Of a stretch of DNA of 64,000 nt, positions 40,234 through 48,854 are shown one piece after another; position 1 is the stretch's first letter, and every line of letters starts with the position of its first letter. A program made the position numbers and the translations under genes. The notes beneath the pieces are model-generated. The model ran no database searches and was not told the origin of the DNA. It was given only the letters and a program-made list of their open reading frames with translations. Origin of the DNA: Oscillospiraceae bacterium. GTDB taxonomy: Bacteria > Bacillota > Clostridia > Oscillospirales > Acutalibacteraceae. The stretch lies in NCBI GenBank assembly GCA_015066385.1, contig SVOJ01000004.1, positions 74,037 to 138,036 on the forward strand. The letters are read 5' to 3'.

Positions 40234-42312
40234 TTATTTCATCGGTGTGAGCGTAACAACAATCGTTGCCGTTTGTGCATCCTCCACTGCAACGGCGAGT
40301 TTGCGCACGGTAAGGCCTTTGTTATATTCATAATCGGGATACACAAGGCTTTTTGCATCCATCACACTGAACGTACCGTCGGCGGTGAGTTCGGCTTTGC
40401 ACTGTTTGTCCCCGATGGTCAGCATGGCAGACTTGCCATCGGGTGCAATTTCAATTTCGGCTTTGGTGTGCATGAACCAATAAATATCACTTGGCTTTTT
40501 GCAGGTCACTTCGTCGGTGACAGTAAGAATTTGGTAATCATCATGCAGGCTGAAGGTGCGAATCACACTTTCGACACCGCTTTCAAGATAAGCACGGGTC
40601 ATGTCAATGACCGCCGCACCGCCCTCTTTGGTGGTGGTATCGGGATCCCCCTTTTTAGTAACGGTGGTTTCAACAACGGGGCAACGGGCAAAGGCAAACT
40701 GGTCTTCGCCCTCTTTGGGGTTGATGACAAGGGTATTTTGCCCTTCGGCGCGTTTTTCATAGACTTTCCATCTGCCGCCGCCGTAGGTGGACACAAAATA
40801 ACCGGGTGCATCGTAATTGCCGGGCCCGTTTTCTTCTGCCCAGCGCACACCGAGCGCATCAAACACAAATGTGCCGATGTCAAGGTCGCCGTGATTGGTG
40901 TAGTTATAACCGCCCTTGATGGCGGCGCAGGTTGCGTTTTCATCCAGGTATGCCGAACGCATGATGAACAGCTCTTCCCCTGCGTTCGATTCAAAATGAA
41001 TGCTTTTGGGCAGTGCCGAAAAATCGACTTCTTCACTTTCGCAATACCAAAGCGCGCTCAACGCTGCTTCTCTCGCAGGCTCGCGCAGGGAATGCAGATA
41101 GCCTCTCATATCCTGTATATCGGCATTCTGCAGGTCATATTTTTCTTGTAATTCTTCAGCAAAACGATTCTGATACGATCTCGTCAAAGGATTGGCGAAT
41201 TCGCTTGCATAGTAATACAAAACGGGGCTGTAGAGGGCATTTGGCTTGTTGTCGCCGTAGTTAAACACCCCCGTCGGAGTGGAAATATACACAGGGAACG
41301 CACCGACTTCTTCCACACCGGGATATTGCGAAAGTCCGAAATCCGTTCCAAAAAACTGATTGCTCGTTTTGATGAAATAGATCAGATAACTCGTGCCGTA
41401 TTCCCAATAACCCGGGCCTTCGGCATACGCACCATCGGGGGTGAAGTTACAGAAATTGATGGGCATATTGTTGTAAGCCATGGAAAGGTGTGCCACGGCA
41501 TCGGCTTCGCAATGTTCATAAAACACCATGCAGGCAATGCCCACACCGCCGTAACAGACGGAGTTCCAGTTGGTCTTACTCCAGACCCACCAGTTTGCAA
41601 GATAGTTTTTGCTTCTTGCAGGCGCAAGTCCCTTTTCAAGGAATGCATCGACAAGGGTCTGTTTCTGCATTTCATCAAGATAATCATAAAACCAATCGTA
41701 GCCGACTGCCACGGCAAGGCTCATTTCGGCAACGTCGAGAAAATGGGTCGGACACCAATCAGAGAAATTGCACACATTTTCAAGTTCTTCCCATGCACGC
41801 AGGGCATATTTTTCGTCAGTCGTCACCTTGTAAACAAGACCGAGCGTGATGATACGTTCAAGCGTTTCGCGGGAGATTTCAAGGATGGCATCTTCCTCGT
41901 CCAATTCATATGTAAGCGGGGCACTCGCGGGATCATCGGAAAGCAGAAGATCGGCATAGTGCTTTGCGTAATTATAATATGTATTGATATATGCGTTGCC
42001 GTTTTCACCCGCCTTGACACTCTCGCGCACCATGAAGAATTCCTCTTCGGTGGCAAGCACAAAGGGGTGTTGCACACGGTCTGTGGCTTCCTCCAGCGCC
42101 GCCTGTATGTTGGCTTTGGACTGTTTTTTATCGGCGCGGTCGAGGGAAATATAGTCGATACCAATCTCAACAAAGCCCTTTGCAATCGAGGTATAAGGCG
42201 GCAGAATATCCGTCATAACACACGCAATGAGCAAAGCGAGGAGCCCCAAAACACACGTGGTAATTATTTTACCCGTGTGCTTTTTTCTGAGGTTTTGTCC
42301 TTGTTTACGCAT
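40234..42312 (-). CDS. Heparinase II/III-family protein, membrane-anchored
   Basis: 692 residues from ATG 42312, GGGAGG 8 bases upstream; a TTG at 42315 is also in frame. An N-terminal signal-anchor (about 16-38, IITTCVLGLLALLIACVMTD) is followed by an alpha/alpha-toroid region about 80-400 (NWWVWSKTNWNSVCYGGVGI, TPDGAYAEGPGYWEYGTSYL) and a beta-sandwich with the family signature NYTNHGDLDIGTFVFDALG and GVRWAEENG. These enzymes cleave acidic polysaccharides by beta-elimination; here it acts outside the membrane, probably on a uronic-acid glycan. The preceding genes at 42332 and 42776 are in the same operon. Confidence 0.85.
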   Translation of the reverse strand: MRKQGQNLRKKHTGKIITTCVLGLLALLIACVMTDILPPYTSIAKGFVEIGIDYISLDRADKKQSKANIQAALEEATDRVQHPFVLATEEEFFMVRESVKAGENGNAYINTYYNYAKHYADLLLSDDPASAPLTYELDEEDAILEISRETLERIITLGLVYKVTTDEKYALRAWEELENVCNFSDWCPTHFLDVAEMSLAVAVGYDWFYDYLDEMQKQTLVDAFLEKGLAPARSKNYLANWWVWSKTNWNSVCYGGVGIACMVFYEHCEADAVAHLSMAYNNMPINFCNFTPDGAYAEGPGYWEYGTSYLIYFIKTSNQFFGTDFGLSQYPGVEEVGAFPVYISTPTGVFNYGDNKPNALYSPVLYYYASEFANPLTRSYQNRFAEELQEKYDLQNADIQDMRGYLHSLREPAREAALSALWYCESEEVDFSALPKSIHFESNAGEELFIMRSAYLDENATCAAIKGGYNYTNHGDLDIGTFVFDALGVRWAEENGPGNYDAPGYFVSTYGGGRWKVYEKRAEGQNTLVINPKEGEDQFAFARCPVVETTVTKKGDPDTTTKEGGAAVIDMTRAYLESGVESVIRTFSLHDDYQILTVTDEVTCKKPSDIYWFMHTKAEIEIAPDGKSAMLTIGDKQCKAELTADGTFSVMDAKSLVYPDYEYNKGLTVRKLAVAVEDAQTATIVVTLTPMK

Positions 42313-42331
42313 CAAAACAAACCTCCCTGCA

Positions 42332-42748
42332 TTAAGAAAATAACCAACTCAGTGCAACAGACACAATCAAAAAGAACAGTGCGAAGATGTGCAGGGTTTT
42401 CGGACGTTTTTGTTCTTCGCCGTCCTTTTTTCTGCCGGGCAGACGCACCAAGCGGGCAATTGAACTGATAACAAAAACAAACAGCCATGCCGCAGAAAAT
42501 ATGGTATACAAAGCAGATGCGCTGCTCATGTTTTCTTCAAGGAACCAAGGGTCGTCAAACAGACACAACACGACAGGCGCCATGAGAAACAAACAGGCAC
42601 ACAATTTTGTCAGCCTTACAAGCGGGTTTATTTGCGGCGCATATTTTCCGGTCATTGTCAGAAGAGAGCAGATCACACCAAGCAACGCACTGACGGTGCC
42701 GACGGCAAAAATACTCAATTCAAAAAACAGACTGAGCATATCAAGCAT
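42332..42748 (-). CDS. Small membrane protein of unknown function
   Basis: 138 residues, AAAGGAG upstream of ATG 42748. Four membrane segments (LSIFAVGTVSALLGVICSLL; CLFLMAPVVLCLF; ALYTIFSAAWLFVFVISS; IFALFFLIVSVALSWLF) with a basic loop RLPGRKKDGEEQKRPK. No family is recognised. It sits between the zinc-finger membrane protein (27 bases) and the heparinase-like gene (19 bases). Confidence 0.75.
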   Translation of the reverse strand: MLDMLSLFFELSIFAVGTVSALLGVICSLLTMTGKYAPQINPLVRLTKLCACLFLMAPVVLCLFDDPWFLEENMSSASALYTIFSAAWLFVFVISSIARLVRLPGRKKDGEEQKRPKTLHIFALFFLIVSVALSWLFS

Positions 42749-42775
42749 AAAACGGACTCCTTTCCGTTTGAAAAA

Positions 42776-43771
42776 TCAGTATTGTATCGAATACAAAAAA
42801 TCCCGCAATTGCAATTCAAACGAATAAAGAATTTCGTCGATTACATAATAAAGATTTTCGCCGTTTCTGTTCCACAGACAAACAGCAACAAATGCTGCGG
42901 TAATCAACAGAAATATCACAATAATCGCCATGGTGATTTTTTTCATTCCCTTGCAGAATATTGCAACCGATTCTTGGCGCTGTGCGGCCTTTTTCTGTTT
43001 TTTCAACACACGCGGGTTCACATCGTTTTGTGCGGAGGGGGTATCCTGTATCGGCGAAGCGGGTTGTTGATTTTTGCGTTCTTCCTGCTTTCTGCGGATT
43101 TCTTCGGTGATGTTATCCGATTCGATCTGCTTTATCTGTGAAAGAAATTGCTGCAGATTAAAGTCAGTTGTTTTTTTCGTTTCGTCCGTTGCAGACACTT
43201 TCGGAGATGCAGGCGGCGTCGGATGCACCGGAGGAACAGCGGGATTCTCAAAGACAAAAGGACTGCGTTGCACAGGCGGTGCTACGGGCTTTTCATCGGG
43301 AATCGGAATCACAACGGGCTGTATCGGTGCTGCGGGAATTGAAACAGGTTGTAACGGTGCTGTGGGTTCATACACAACGGTTTTTTCCTGTTCGGGAACA
43401 AAAATCTTTATATCTTCATCCGCACCTTCCGTCATCGGCTCTGCATCGTACAGCGGTTCAAGATAGGTTTCATCTTCCGTTTCTTCAACAGATCCGACTT
43501 CCTCAAAATCGGAATAATCGGTGGGGACATCTTCCTCAATCGGTTCGTATTCTTCGTTTTCAGAGACAGACAACTCAAAAGCCGCCGCAAAATCCTCAAA
43601 TGCGGGCTGCACATCCTTATAAGACGGATCGGATGAAATGCGTTCGATCGTTGTAACGACAGGTTCTTCTTTTATAACAACGGGTTCGGGCTCTTTTTGC
43701 GGTTTTCCGCACAGATAACACTCATTTTCCCAATCCTCATTCTGCATTTCGCAATATTTGCAAATCCACAA
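42776..43771 (-). CDS. Membrane protein with RanBP2-type zinc finger
   Basis: 331 residues from TTG 43771; AAGGAGG lies 7 bases upstream and no ATG is near. The first 21 residues, MWICKYCEMQNEDWENECYL and C, follow the RanBP2 pattern exactly: W, C-x2-C, x3-N, x6, C-x2-C. Residues about 25-270 are acidic, Pro- and Val-rich and probably disordered. A basic stretch precedes one membrane helix (about 277-300, ITMAIIVIFLLITAAFVAVC), with a short outside tail. RanBP2 fingers bind RNA or ubiquitin in eukaryotes; the bacterial role is unknown. Confidence 0.75.
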   Translation of the reverse strand: MWICKYCEMQNEDWENECYLCGKPQKEPEPVVIKEEPVVTTIERISSDPSYKDVQPAFEDFAAAFELSVSENEEYEPIEEDVPTDYSDFEEVGSVEETEDETYLEPLYDAEPMTEGADEDIKIFVPEQEKTVVYEPTAPLQPVSIPAAPIQPVVIPIPDEKPVAPPVQRSPFVFENPAVPPVHPTPPASPKVSATDETKKTTDFNLQQFLSQIKQIESDNITEEIRRKQEERKNQQPASPIQDTPSAQNDVNPRVLKKQKKAAQRQESVAIFCKGMKKITMAIIVIFLLITAAFVAVCLWNRNGENLYYVIDEILYSFELQLRDFLYSIQY

Positions 43772-43813
43772 AGAAAAAACCTCCTTCCATTCCCGATTTC
43801 AAGTTATATATTT

Positions 43814-43842
43814 ATAATACCTTTTATTAAACTGCTTTGCAA
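43814..43842 (-). promoter_or_regulatory. Promoter of the zinc-finger to heparinase operon
   Basis: On the minus strand TTGCAA (43837-43842), 17 bases and TATTAT (43814-43819), about 45 bases upstream of the TTG start. Confidence 0.75.
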
Positions 43843-44153
43843 GTTTTTTTTGATTCTGCACAAAAAAGACAGTCAGCTTGTTCTTTTCGTTTTCAGGTTT
43901 TCCATGCATTGCATTTGTACATACACCGACATTGTAAATATGTTACACTATCTTTCAAAATTAGCAGATAATCAGCAAGCAACAAACATGCAAGCGGATG
44001 ATGCTGCATTGAAACTGTCACAAAAACGGTTATTTTTCAATTTGCTTTAACATCTAAAATTTTGTATTTCCTTGATTCTTTCGATTTGCAGATATGAAAA
44101 TCTTGAGATTATTGAATTCTCAAAAATCTTATGATAAGATTTAAAATAGAAAG
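43843..44153. other. AT-rich intergenic region before esterase cassette
   Basis: About 310 bases without a supported gene. It contains one copy of ATTAGCAG (43960-43967), a motif also found near both ends of the tRNA islet. TTGAGA...TCTCAA (44103-44123) is an inverted repeat in the esterase promoter region. TATGAT at 44130-44135 is a possible -10. Confidence 0.45.
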
Positions 44154-45095
44154 ATGGGTGATTGTATGCAGTCTATGATCTCAAAAATCTTTATGGCAAC
44201 TTTGCGTATGATTTTTCATTCGCCGTTATCGGACAGTTCAGAATTATCTGACAATGCGGCAAAACTGACAAAAGATAAAAAGTCAAGATATAAACCCTCA
44301 AAAAATTTTACTTATGTAAGGCATTCCATTGAAGGTGTTAAGTACGAAAAAATTGTTAATAGAAATTGCTGTACTGAAAAAGTTATATTAATGATTCACG
44401 GTGGCGGATTCAAAATTGAACTGAATGATTTTTACCGCAAACTTGCCGAAAAATACAGTAATATGTTCTGTGGTGCAACTGTAATAAATGCAGACTACGG
44501 AAGATTCCCTGAGCATCAGCTCCCGTCACAGATGCACGATGTTGTGAAAATATATTTGCATCTATTAGATGAGGGAATTAACAATTCAGATATTATAGTT
44601 ATTGGTGACAGTGCAGGTGCCACATTGGCTATGACATCTTCCTTATGGCTTAGAGATAACAACTATCCCTTACCCGGACACATTGTTTGCTTTTCTTTAT
44701 GGGCAGACGCAACCTCAAGCGGAGATTCTAAAATTACAAATGCACATACTGACCCGTTTTATGGAATCGCAAAGCACAAAAAAGTAGAAGATAATCTTCA
44801 TTTGCTCAGAAGAATATCCAAGTATGTTCTGAATGTCGATAGAACAGACCCCTATATTTCACCCTTGTTCGGTAGTTTTGAAAAATTCCCTAAGGTAACA
44901 TTGATATGCGGAACTGCAGAGTTGGATGAGAGCGATAGCGACAGAGTATATGATAAAATGAAAAATGCAAATATTGATGTTGAACTTTACAAATTCGAGG
45001 GTATGTGCCATTGTTTTCAGTTGTTTTCTTTTCTGCCCGAAAGTAAAACAGCATATAAACTTGTAAAAACAAGGATAGCGGAGGATAAAAAATGA
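44154..45095 (+). CDS. Alpha/beta-hydrolase esterase (hormone-sensitive lipase type)
   Basis: 313 residues from ATG 44154; ATG 44166 is an equally possible start. The oxyanion motif LMIHGGGFKIEL and nucleophile elbow VIGDSAGATLAM identify the HSL/GDXG esterase group. Catalytic Asp is likely in TAELDESDSDRV and His in GMCHCFQLF. The enzyme hydrolyses short acyl esters; substrate unknown. Its stop overlaps the kinase start by 4 bases (ATGA), so the two are translationally coupled. The region is more AT-rich than the flanking surface genes, suggesting transfer. Confidence 0.85.
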   Translation: MGDCMQSMISKIFMATLRMIFHSPLSDSSELSDNAAKLTKDKKSRYKPSKNFTYVRHSIEGVKYEKIVNRNCCTEKVILMIHGGGFKIELNDFYRKLAEKYSNMFCGATVINADYGRFPEHQLPSQMHDVVKIYLHLLDEGINNSDIIVIGDSAGATLAMTSSLWLRDNNYPLPGHIVCFSLWADATSSGDSKITNAHTDPFYGIAKHKKVEDNLHLLRRISKYVLNVDRTDPYISPLFGSFEKFPKVTLICGTAELDESDSDRVYDKMKNANIDVELYKFEGMCHCFQLFSFLPESKTAYKLVKTRIAEDKK

Positions 45096-46033
45096 AAATT
45101 CTTGACAATAGCGATAAACATTTATTACCTGTTTTGCCGGAAATTGTTTCCAAAAAACTGTATAAGAATGCCGATAAGTTTAAATTTATTGGTGGCGGTA
45201 GTTTTGGCAGAGTTTATAAGGCTGTGCTTTCTAATGGCGAAATTATTGCTGTAAAAGCTTATCGACTACAAGGTTCACAATATGAAGAAGCGGAGCAACT
45301 TAACCTACTGTCCAAGAATACAAGCGTAAAGATGCCTGAAGTTCTTTTTACTTATGAGGATGAAGATACAGCAATTTTAGCAATGAGCTTTGTTGACGGA
45401 CAGAATGTGTTAAACCCGATGTTCTTGCTTAAAAACAAGAGTCAGAAACAGAAATTTGCCGATGATGTTGTTTCAGGTATGCTTGAATGGCACAGTGTAA
45501 CAAATGATAAATTTGGTTCTCTGTCAAACCCGATTTATGATAGTTGGTTTGATTTTTATAAAGCAGAAATGCAACAGCCTTGGATTGAGGGACTCGGAAA
45601 ACTTGCTGATAAGGGTAAATTCAGCCGTAAGAATCTTAATCTGCTAAAAGAAGCATCTGAAATTTTTGATATTGTCTGCCCGAAAGATACAACTCCCGTA
45701 CTGATTCACGGTGACCTGAACATAATGAACATAATGGCTGACCCGAAAACAATGCAGTTGAACGGTTTTATTGACCCTTGCGGTACTATGTGGGCTGACA
45801 GAGAATATGATTTGTTCCAGTATCGCAATATGTGGGGAGATGCTTACGGACTGTATGAAACATACAAAAAGAATGTCGAACTGCCCCAATTTGCCGATTT
45901 CAGGGTTGCTTATTACGGTGCAATGAACGAGGCGCATTGCCGCCTCGGTGGCGGTCTTATTATGCCGTTGTGGGAAATTCTCGATAATAACCGACTGAAA
46001 AAAGAAATGAAAAAGATTAAAGAAAAGTTGTGA
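45092..46033 (+). CDS. Aminoglycoside phosphotransferase-like / small-molecule kinase
   Basis: 313 residues. Kinase-like fold: Gly loop FIGGGSFGRVYKAVL, the lysine in IAVKAYRL, the Brenner catalytic motif LIHGDLNIMNIM, and metal-binding GFIDPCG. The family phosphorylates aminoglycosides, choline, fructosamine or other hydroxyl compounds; the substrate here is not evident. It is the middle gene of an esterase-kinase-AraC cassette and the AraC gene starts 4 bases after its stop. Confidence 0.85.
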   Translation: MKILDNSDKHLLPVLPEIVSKKLYKNADKFKFIGGGSFGRVYKAVLSNGEIIAVKAYRLQGSQYEEAEQLNLLSKNTSVKMPEVLFTYEDEDTAILAMSFVDGQNVLNPMFLLKNKSQKQKFADDVVSGMLEWHSVTNDKFGSLSNPIYDSWFDFYKAEMQQPWIEGLGKLADKGKFSRKNLNLLKEASEIFDIVCPKDTTPVLIHGDLNIMNIMADPKTMQLNGFIDPCGTMWADREYDLFQYRNMWGDAYGLYETYKKNVELPQFADFRVAYYGAMNEAHCRLGGGLIMPLWEILDNNRLKKEMKKIKEKL

Positions 46034-46037
46034 TTTA

Positions 46038-46763
46038 ATGAAAATAGGCGAACTTGTGACCGTTAAGACAATTAAAAATGACACAGATGAAAAACATACA
46101 CCGTACAGTGCTGAAATACGTCTGTTTTCCTGCGTTCAACAAGGTGATATTGAATCGCTGATAACACAGCTTAAAAACCTGGATTCTATCATTGTCATGG
46201 GAAGAATGTCTGATGATGAACTTATGCAGCACAAGTATATGGCAGTCAGCACAATTACTCTTGCTACCCGATATGCTATTCAGGGTGGACTTAACGAAAC
46301 CAAAGCCTATGAATTTTCAGACAGAGTGATTAAAACAATTGATAAACTGACTGATAAAAATGAAATATTTATGTGCTTGGGAATTGAAATCGTTAAATTA
46401 ACAGAAGATGTGAAAAGGAATAAAAAACAGCCTGAGTTTTCACCACACATAAGAAATTGCATAAAGTATATAAATGAAAATCTCTCTCAAAAAATCAGTG
46501 TATCTTCTGTTGCGGATTATTGTGGTATTTCAGCAGATTATTTGTCACAGATATTTAAGAAAGAAATAGGCGAAAACCTTAGTTCTTATATTTTGAAACA
46601 AAAATTAGAAAAGTCAAAAAGTTTACTTCTAAACGGAATGTCGTCAAAAGAAATATGCAGAGAAGTAGGTTTCTCTTCACAAGCATATTTTATAACAGTC
46701 TTCAAAAGAGTTTATAATATGACACCATCGGAATACATGCAAATAACAAGAAGTAATGATTAA
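46038..46763 (+). CDS. AraC-family transcriptional regulator
   Basis: 241 residues. The C-terminal 100 residues are a two-HTH AraC domain: CIKYINENLSQKISVSSVAD, YCGISADYLSQIFKKEIGEN, ICREVGFSSQAYFITVFKRV and NMTPSEYM. The N-terminal 130 residues match no effector domain that can be named. The ribosome site is weak, so translation may depend on the upstream kinase gene. It probably controls its own cassette in response to the compound handled by the esterase and kinase. Confidence 0.9.
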   Translation: MKIGELVTVKTIKNDTDEKHTPYSAEIRLFSCVQQGDIESLITQLKNLDSIIVMGRMSDDELMQHKYMAVSTITLATRYAIQGGLNETKAYEFSDRVIKTIDKLTDKNEIFMCLGIEIVKLTEDVKRNKKQPEFSPHIRNCIKYINENLSQKISVSSVADYCGISADYLSQIFKKEIGENLSSYILKQKLEKSKSLLLNGMSSKEICREVGFSSQAYFITVFKRVYNMTPSEYMQITRSND

Positions 46764-46787
46764 ACATTTTATGTCTTATTTTCTGCC

Positions 46788-46819
46788 GCTAAACATTACT
46801 TTGTGGTTTAGCAATTTTT
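46788..46819 (+). terminator. Terminator of the esterase-kinase-AraC cassette
   Basis: GCTAAAC / GTTTAGC stem around 11 bases followed by AATTTTT, 25 bases after the AraC stop codon. Confidence 0.6.
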
Positions 46820-46828
46820 AAACACAAA

Positions 46829-46920
46829 AAAGCCGAAAAACCTTAGCAAAACCAAGGCTTCTCGGCTTTTTTTAATTGGCACCCCCAACAGGAATCGAAC
46901 CTGTAACTAACCCTTAGGAG
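46829..46920 (-). repeat. Left att-like repeat: displaced tRNA-Arg 3' end and terminator
   Basis: Bases 46853-46920 are identical to 49787-49854 (68 bp) and contain the 3' 44 bases of tRNA-Arg(CCU), including CCA, plus part of the downstream terminator. Similarity continues imperfectly to about 46829. The copy lacks the tRNA 5' half, so it is not a functional tRNA. On the minus strand a complete terminator hairpin follows (GCCGAGAAGCCTTGG / AAGGTTTTTCGGC, T-run). Confidence 0.9.
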
Positions 46921-47145
46921 TTTGCCCCAAGGGGTGTTATTTCGTTCACTTTTTGTCACTCAGAAAACCTCAGAATCCCTTATTTTACTGGGGTTAGCGG
47001 GTGTTATGGTGTTATCTGAGTCACTCTCCGTTTTCTCTGATATTATGCCGTTTTGCTAATGAAAATTAGCAGAATATTAGCAGGTGAGCGACAAACAGGC
47101 GAATGATAGTGTGTTAATTCTGTCACAAAAATATACAAGCTTCAT
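46921..47145. other. Non-coding left end of the tRNA islet
   Basis: 225 bases without a gene. ATTAGCAG occurs at 47065-47072 and 47076-47083, with an inverted copy of GCTAAT at 47055-47060. The same motif occurs at the other end of the islet (49578, 49735, 49756), as expected for arm-type recombinase sites. No integrase or remnant was recognised. Confidence 0.5.
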
Positions 47146-47874
47146 TTATACCAACTTGAATATTATGTAGCTGCAAAGAGCCAAAACTAAACTCGCCAAT
47201 GTGCCTAATAGATATTTGTTTCTAAATTCCGGTTCCTTCAAATCGTTTGTTCTTGCCCATGTTTTTACAGTTATTATTATGGCAATAGCTGGAAAATTTT
47301 CAAAATATGCAAATATTATTACTAAAAATCTTTCTAAAATACCTATTATTGAACCTACATCAAAAAGTCCTTTGTTTTTTGTTTCCGGATATAAGTCTTC
47401 AAAGATTTTGTTTATGAAAATTGAACAAGGAATCATTAACAATAAAACCGTCAAAACAGATTTTACTATAAGACCATATTTATCAAATATTGAATTAAAC
47501 TCTACCATTTTATAAATCAAAAACAGTATACTTGTATGCAAAAATTGGTCAATTATAAAAACTAAAGTTTGCTTGGTCCTTTTATTAAAAAAGCACGCTA
47601 TAGAATCGATAATCCCATGAGAAACAATAATTCCAATGATTGCAAGTAACGCACTTTTCCAGCCTGTCATAAAAAACAGAAAAACAAATGGTAGCGTATA
47701 TAACAACATATGAATAAACATATATTGTTTGTTTAATTTTGATTTGTCTTTGCACTTTTTACAATTATTACAATCATTATCGATTTTTGCATTTTTACAT
47801 TTAGCTATTTTCGCTGTTTGCAAATAAAAATCTCCTAATAAATGTAAGATTATTAGAATTATAAAATTTACCAT
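47146..47874 (-). CDS. DUF3307-family membrane protein
   Basis: 242 residues with about six membrane helices. The start NFIILIILHLLGDFYLQTAK is the family signature (H-hLLGDF-LQ). A Cys-rich polar loop follows (DCNNCKKCKDKSKLNKQ), then MFIHMLLYTLPFVFLF and HGIIDSIACFF with KRTKQTLVFIIDQFLH, also typical of DUF3307. Function of the family is unknown. Its ATG overlaps the end of the SatD-like gene by 7 bases, so the two are translated together. The pair is the core of the tRNA islet. Confidence 0.8.
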   Translation of the reverse strand: MVNFIILIILHLLGDFYLQTAKIAKCKNAKIDNDCNNCKKCKDKSKLNKQYMFIHMLLYTLPFVFLFFMTGWKSALLAIIGIIVSHGIIDSIACFFNKRTKQTLVFIIDQFLHTSILFLIYKMVEFNSIFDKYGLIVKSVLTVLLLMIPCSIFINKIFEDLYPETKNKGLFDVGSIIGILERFLVIIFAYFENFPAIAIIITVKTWARTNDLKEPEFRNKYLLGTLASLVLALCSYIIFKLV

Positions 47875-48716
47875 AATCCTTCTCCTAACATTTCATATAT
47901 CGTTTTATCTATTAGTCTGCTTTCTTTTACTTTTCCTAAAGAAACATACCTATCAATATTTTGTCGTGATGTATTCATTATTTGTGCGATATAAGTTGAC
48001 ATTCCATGTACCCAAAATTCCTCCATATAAAAATTGTTTTCACTGTAGTACTTAGGTTCAATAGATTGTTTTATATCCAAAAGATATCCAAAATCGATAT
48101 CTATCTCTTCAATTTCTCTAAATTTTCCAATTACTCTGTTCCAACTCTCTTGCTCAATCAATCTAATTCTGTTTCGCAAAATAAAATCATAAAAACCTTC
48201 AGACTCGCTCGTAGGTTTTATAGGCAAAATTATATCGGCAACTAACTCAACAAGTCGAACCATTTGGGATTGTTTTAATTTAATTTCATTTCCAGCCATG
48301 CACAATGCATTTAAGTATTTGTCATATCTTGAATTTGTATTGAAGCATATTGCATTGCTTTTCCTTTTTTGAACAGAATTTATTGCATCTCTAGCTAAAT
48401 AATATGCATCACCGTCAATTGAAACAGATGACCATTTTTCCTTATCGTACTTTATTTCTCCATAACCTATTCCACAACGTATTTTTATTGGATAAACTAG
48501 AAGTTGTAATTTTCGGATGTACAAAAATGCTGTTTGAAGGTCTTTAAATAAACCTTGAAATTCATCTCCAGCGCTTGAAACAACTTCCTTTTTTATTGCA
48601 TGCTCATATACCCAATTCAAATATGAAATGCTTTCCATTAAAACATGTTGAACATCGTACCTGTCATTATAACGTCTTGAATCTATGATATCAAATATAA
48701 CAGCAGCATATCTCAT
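47868..48716 (-). CDS. SatD-like protein (cyclase-fold-like with C-terminal HTH)
   Basis: 282 residues, AAGGAG before ATG 48716. The N-terminal 165 residues resemble SatD and the class III nucleotide-cyclase/GGDEF fold: a first strand AAVIFDIIDSRRYNDR, then VVSSAGDEFQGLFKDLQTAF with the GDEFQG turn and IRCGIGYGEI, SIDGDAYYLARDAIN. The C-terminal 45 residues are an HTH (STYIAQIMNTSRQNIDRYVS). Whether it makes a cyclic nucleotide is unknown; the fold comparison is by eye. It is paired with a DUF3307 membrane protein in an overlapping operon. Confidence 0.7.
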   Translation of the reverse strand: MRYAAVIFDIIDSRRYNDRYDVQHVLMESISYLNWVYEHAIKKEVVSSAGDEFQGLFKDLQTAFLYIRKLQLLVYPIKIRCGIGYGEIKYDKEKWSSVSIDGDAYYLARDAINSVQKRKSNAICFNTNSRYDKYLNALCMAGNEIKLKQSQMVRLVELVADIILPIKPTSESEGFYDFILRNRIRLIEQESWNRVIGKFREIEEIDIDFGYLLDIKQSIEPKYYSENNFYMEEFWVHGMSTYIAQIMNTSRQNIDRYVSLGKVKESRLIDKTIYEMLGEGLW

Positions 48717-48766
48717 ATTATAACATCTCCTTGTTAACGTGTATACTAATTATAACACAAAAGCAA

Positions 48767-48828
48767 AAAAAAGCAAGTATCTAGACTTGCTTTTCAAAAA
48801 AGCAACTAAATTAAGTTGCTTTTTTAAT
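48767..48828. terminator. Twin hairpins between SatD-like and acetyltransferase genes
   Basis: AAAGCAAGTATCTAGACTTGCTTTT (48769-48793) and AAAAGCAACTAAATTAAGTTGCTTTT (48799-48824) are consecutive A/T-flanked palindromes. The second probably ends the acetyltransferase transcript. A TATAAT for the SatD-like gene is embedded just to the left (plus-strand ATTATA near 48749). Confidence 0.65.
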
Positions 48829-48854
48829 TCGCAACACATTTAAGTTGCTTTTAA

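Noticed and set aside
46877-46920. Second tRNA-Arg gene
   Set aside because: Only the 3' 44 bases match; the 5' half and acceptor 5' strand are absent. It is a displaced attachment-site copy.
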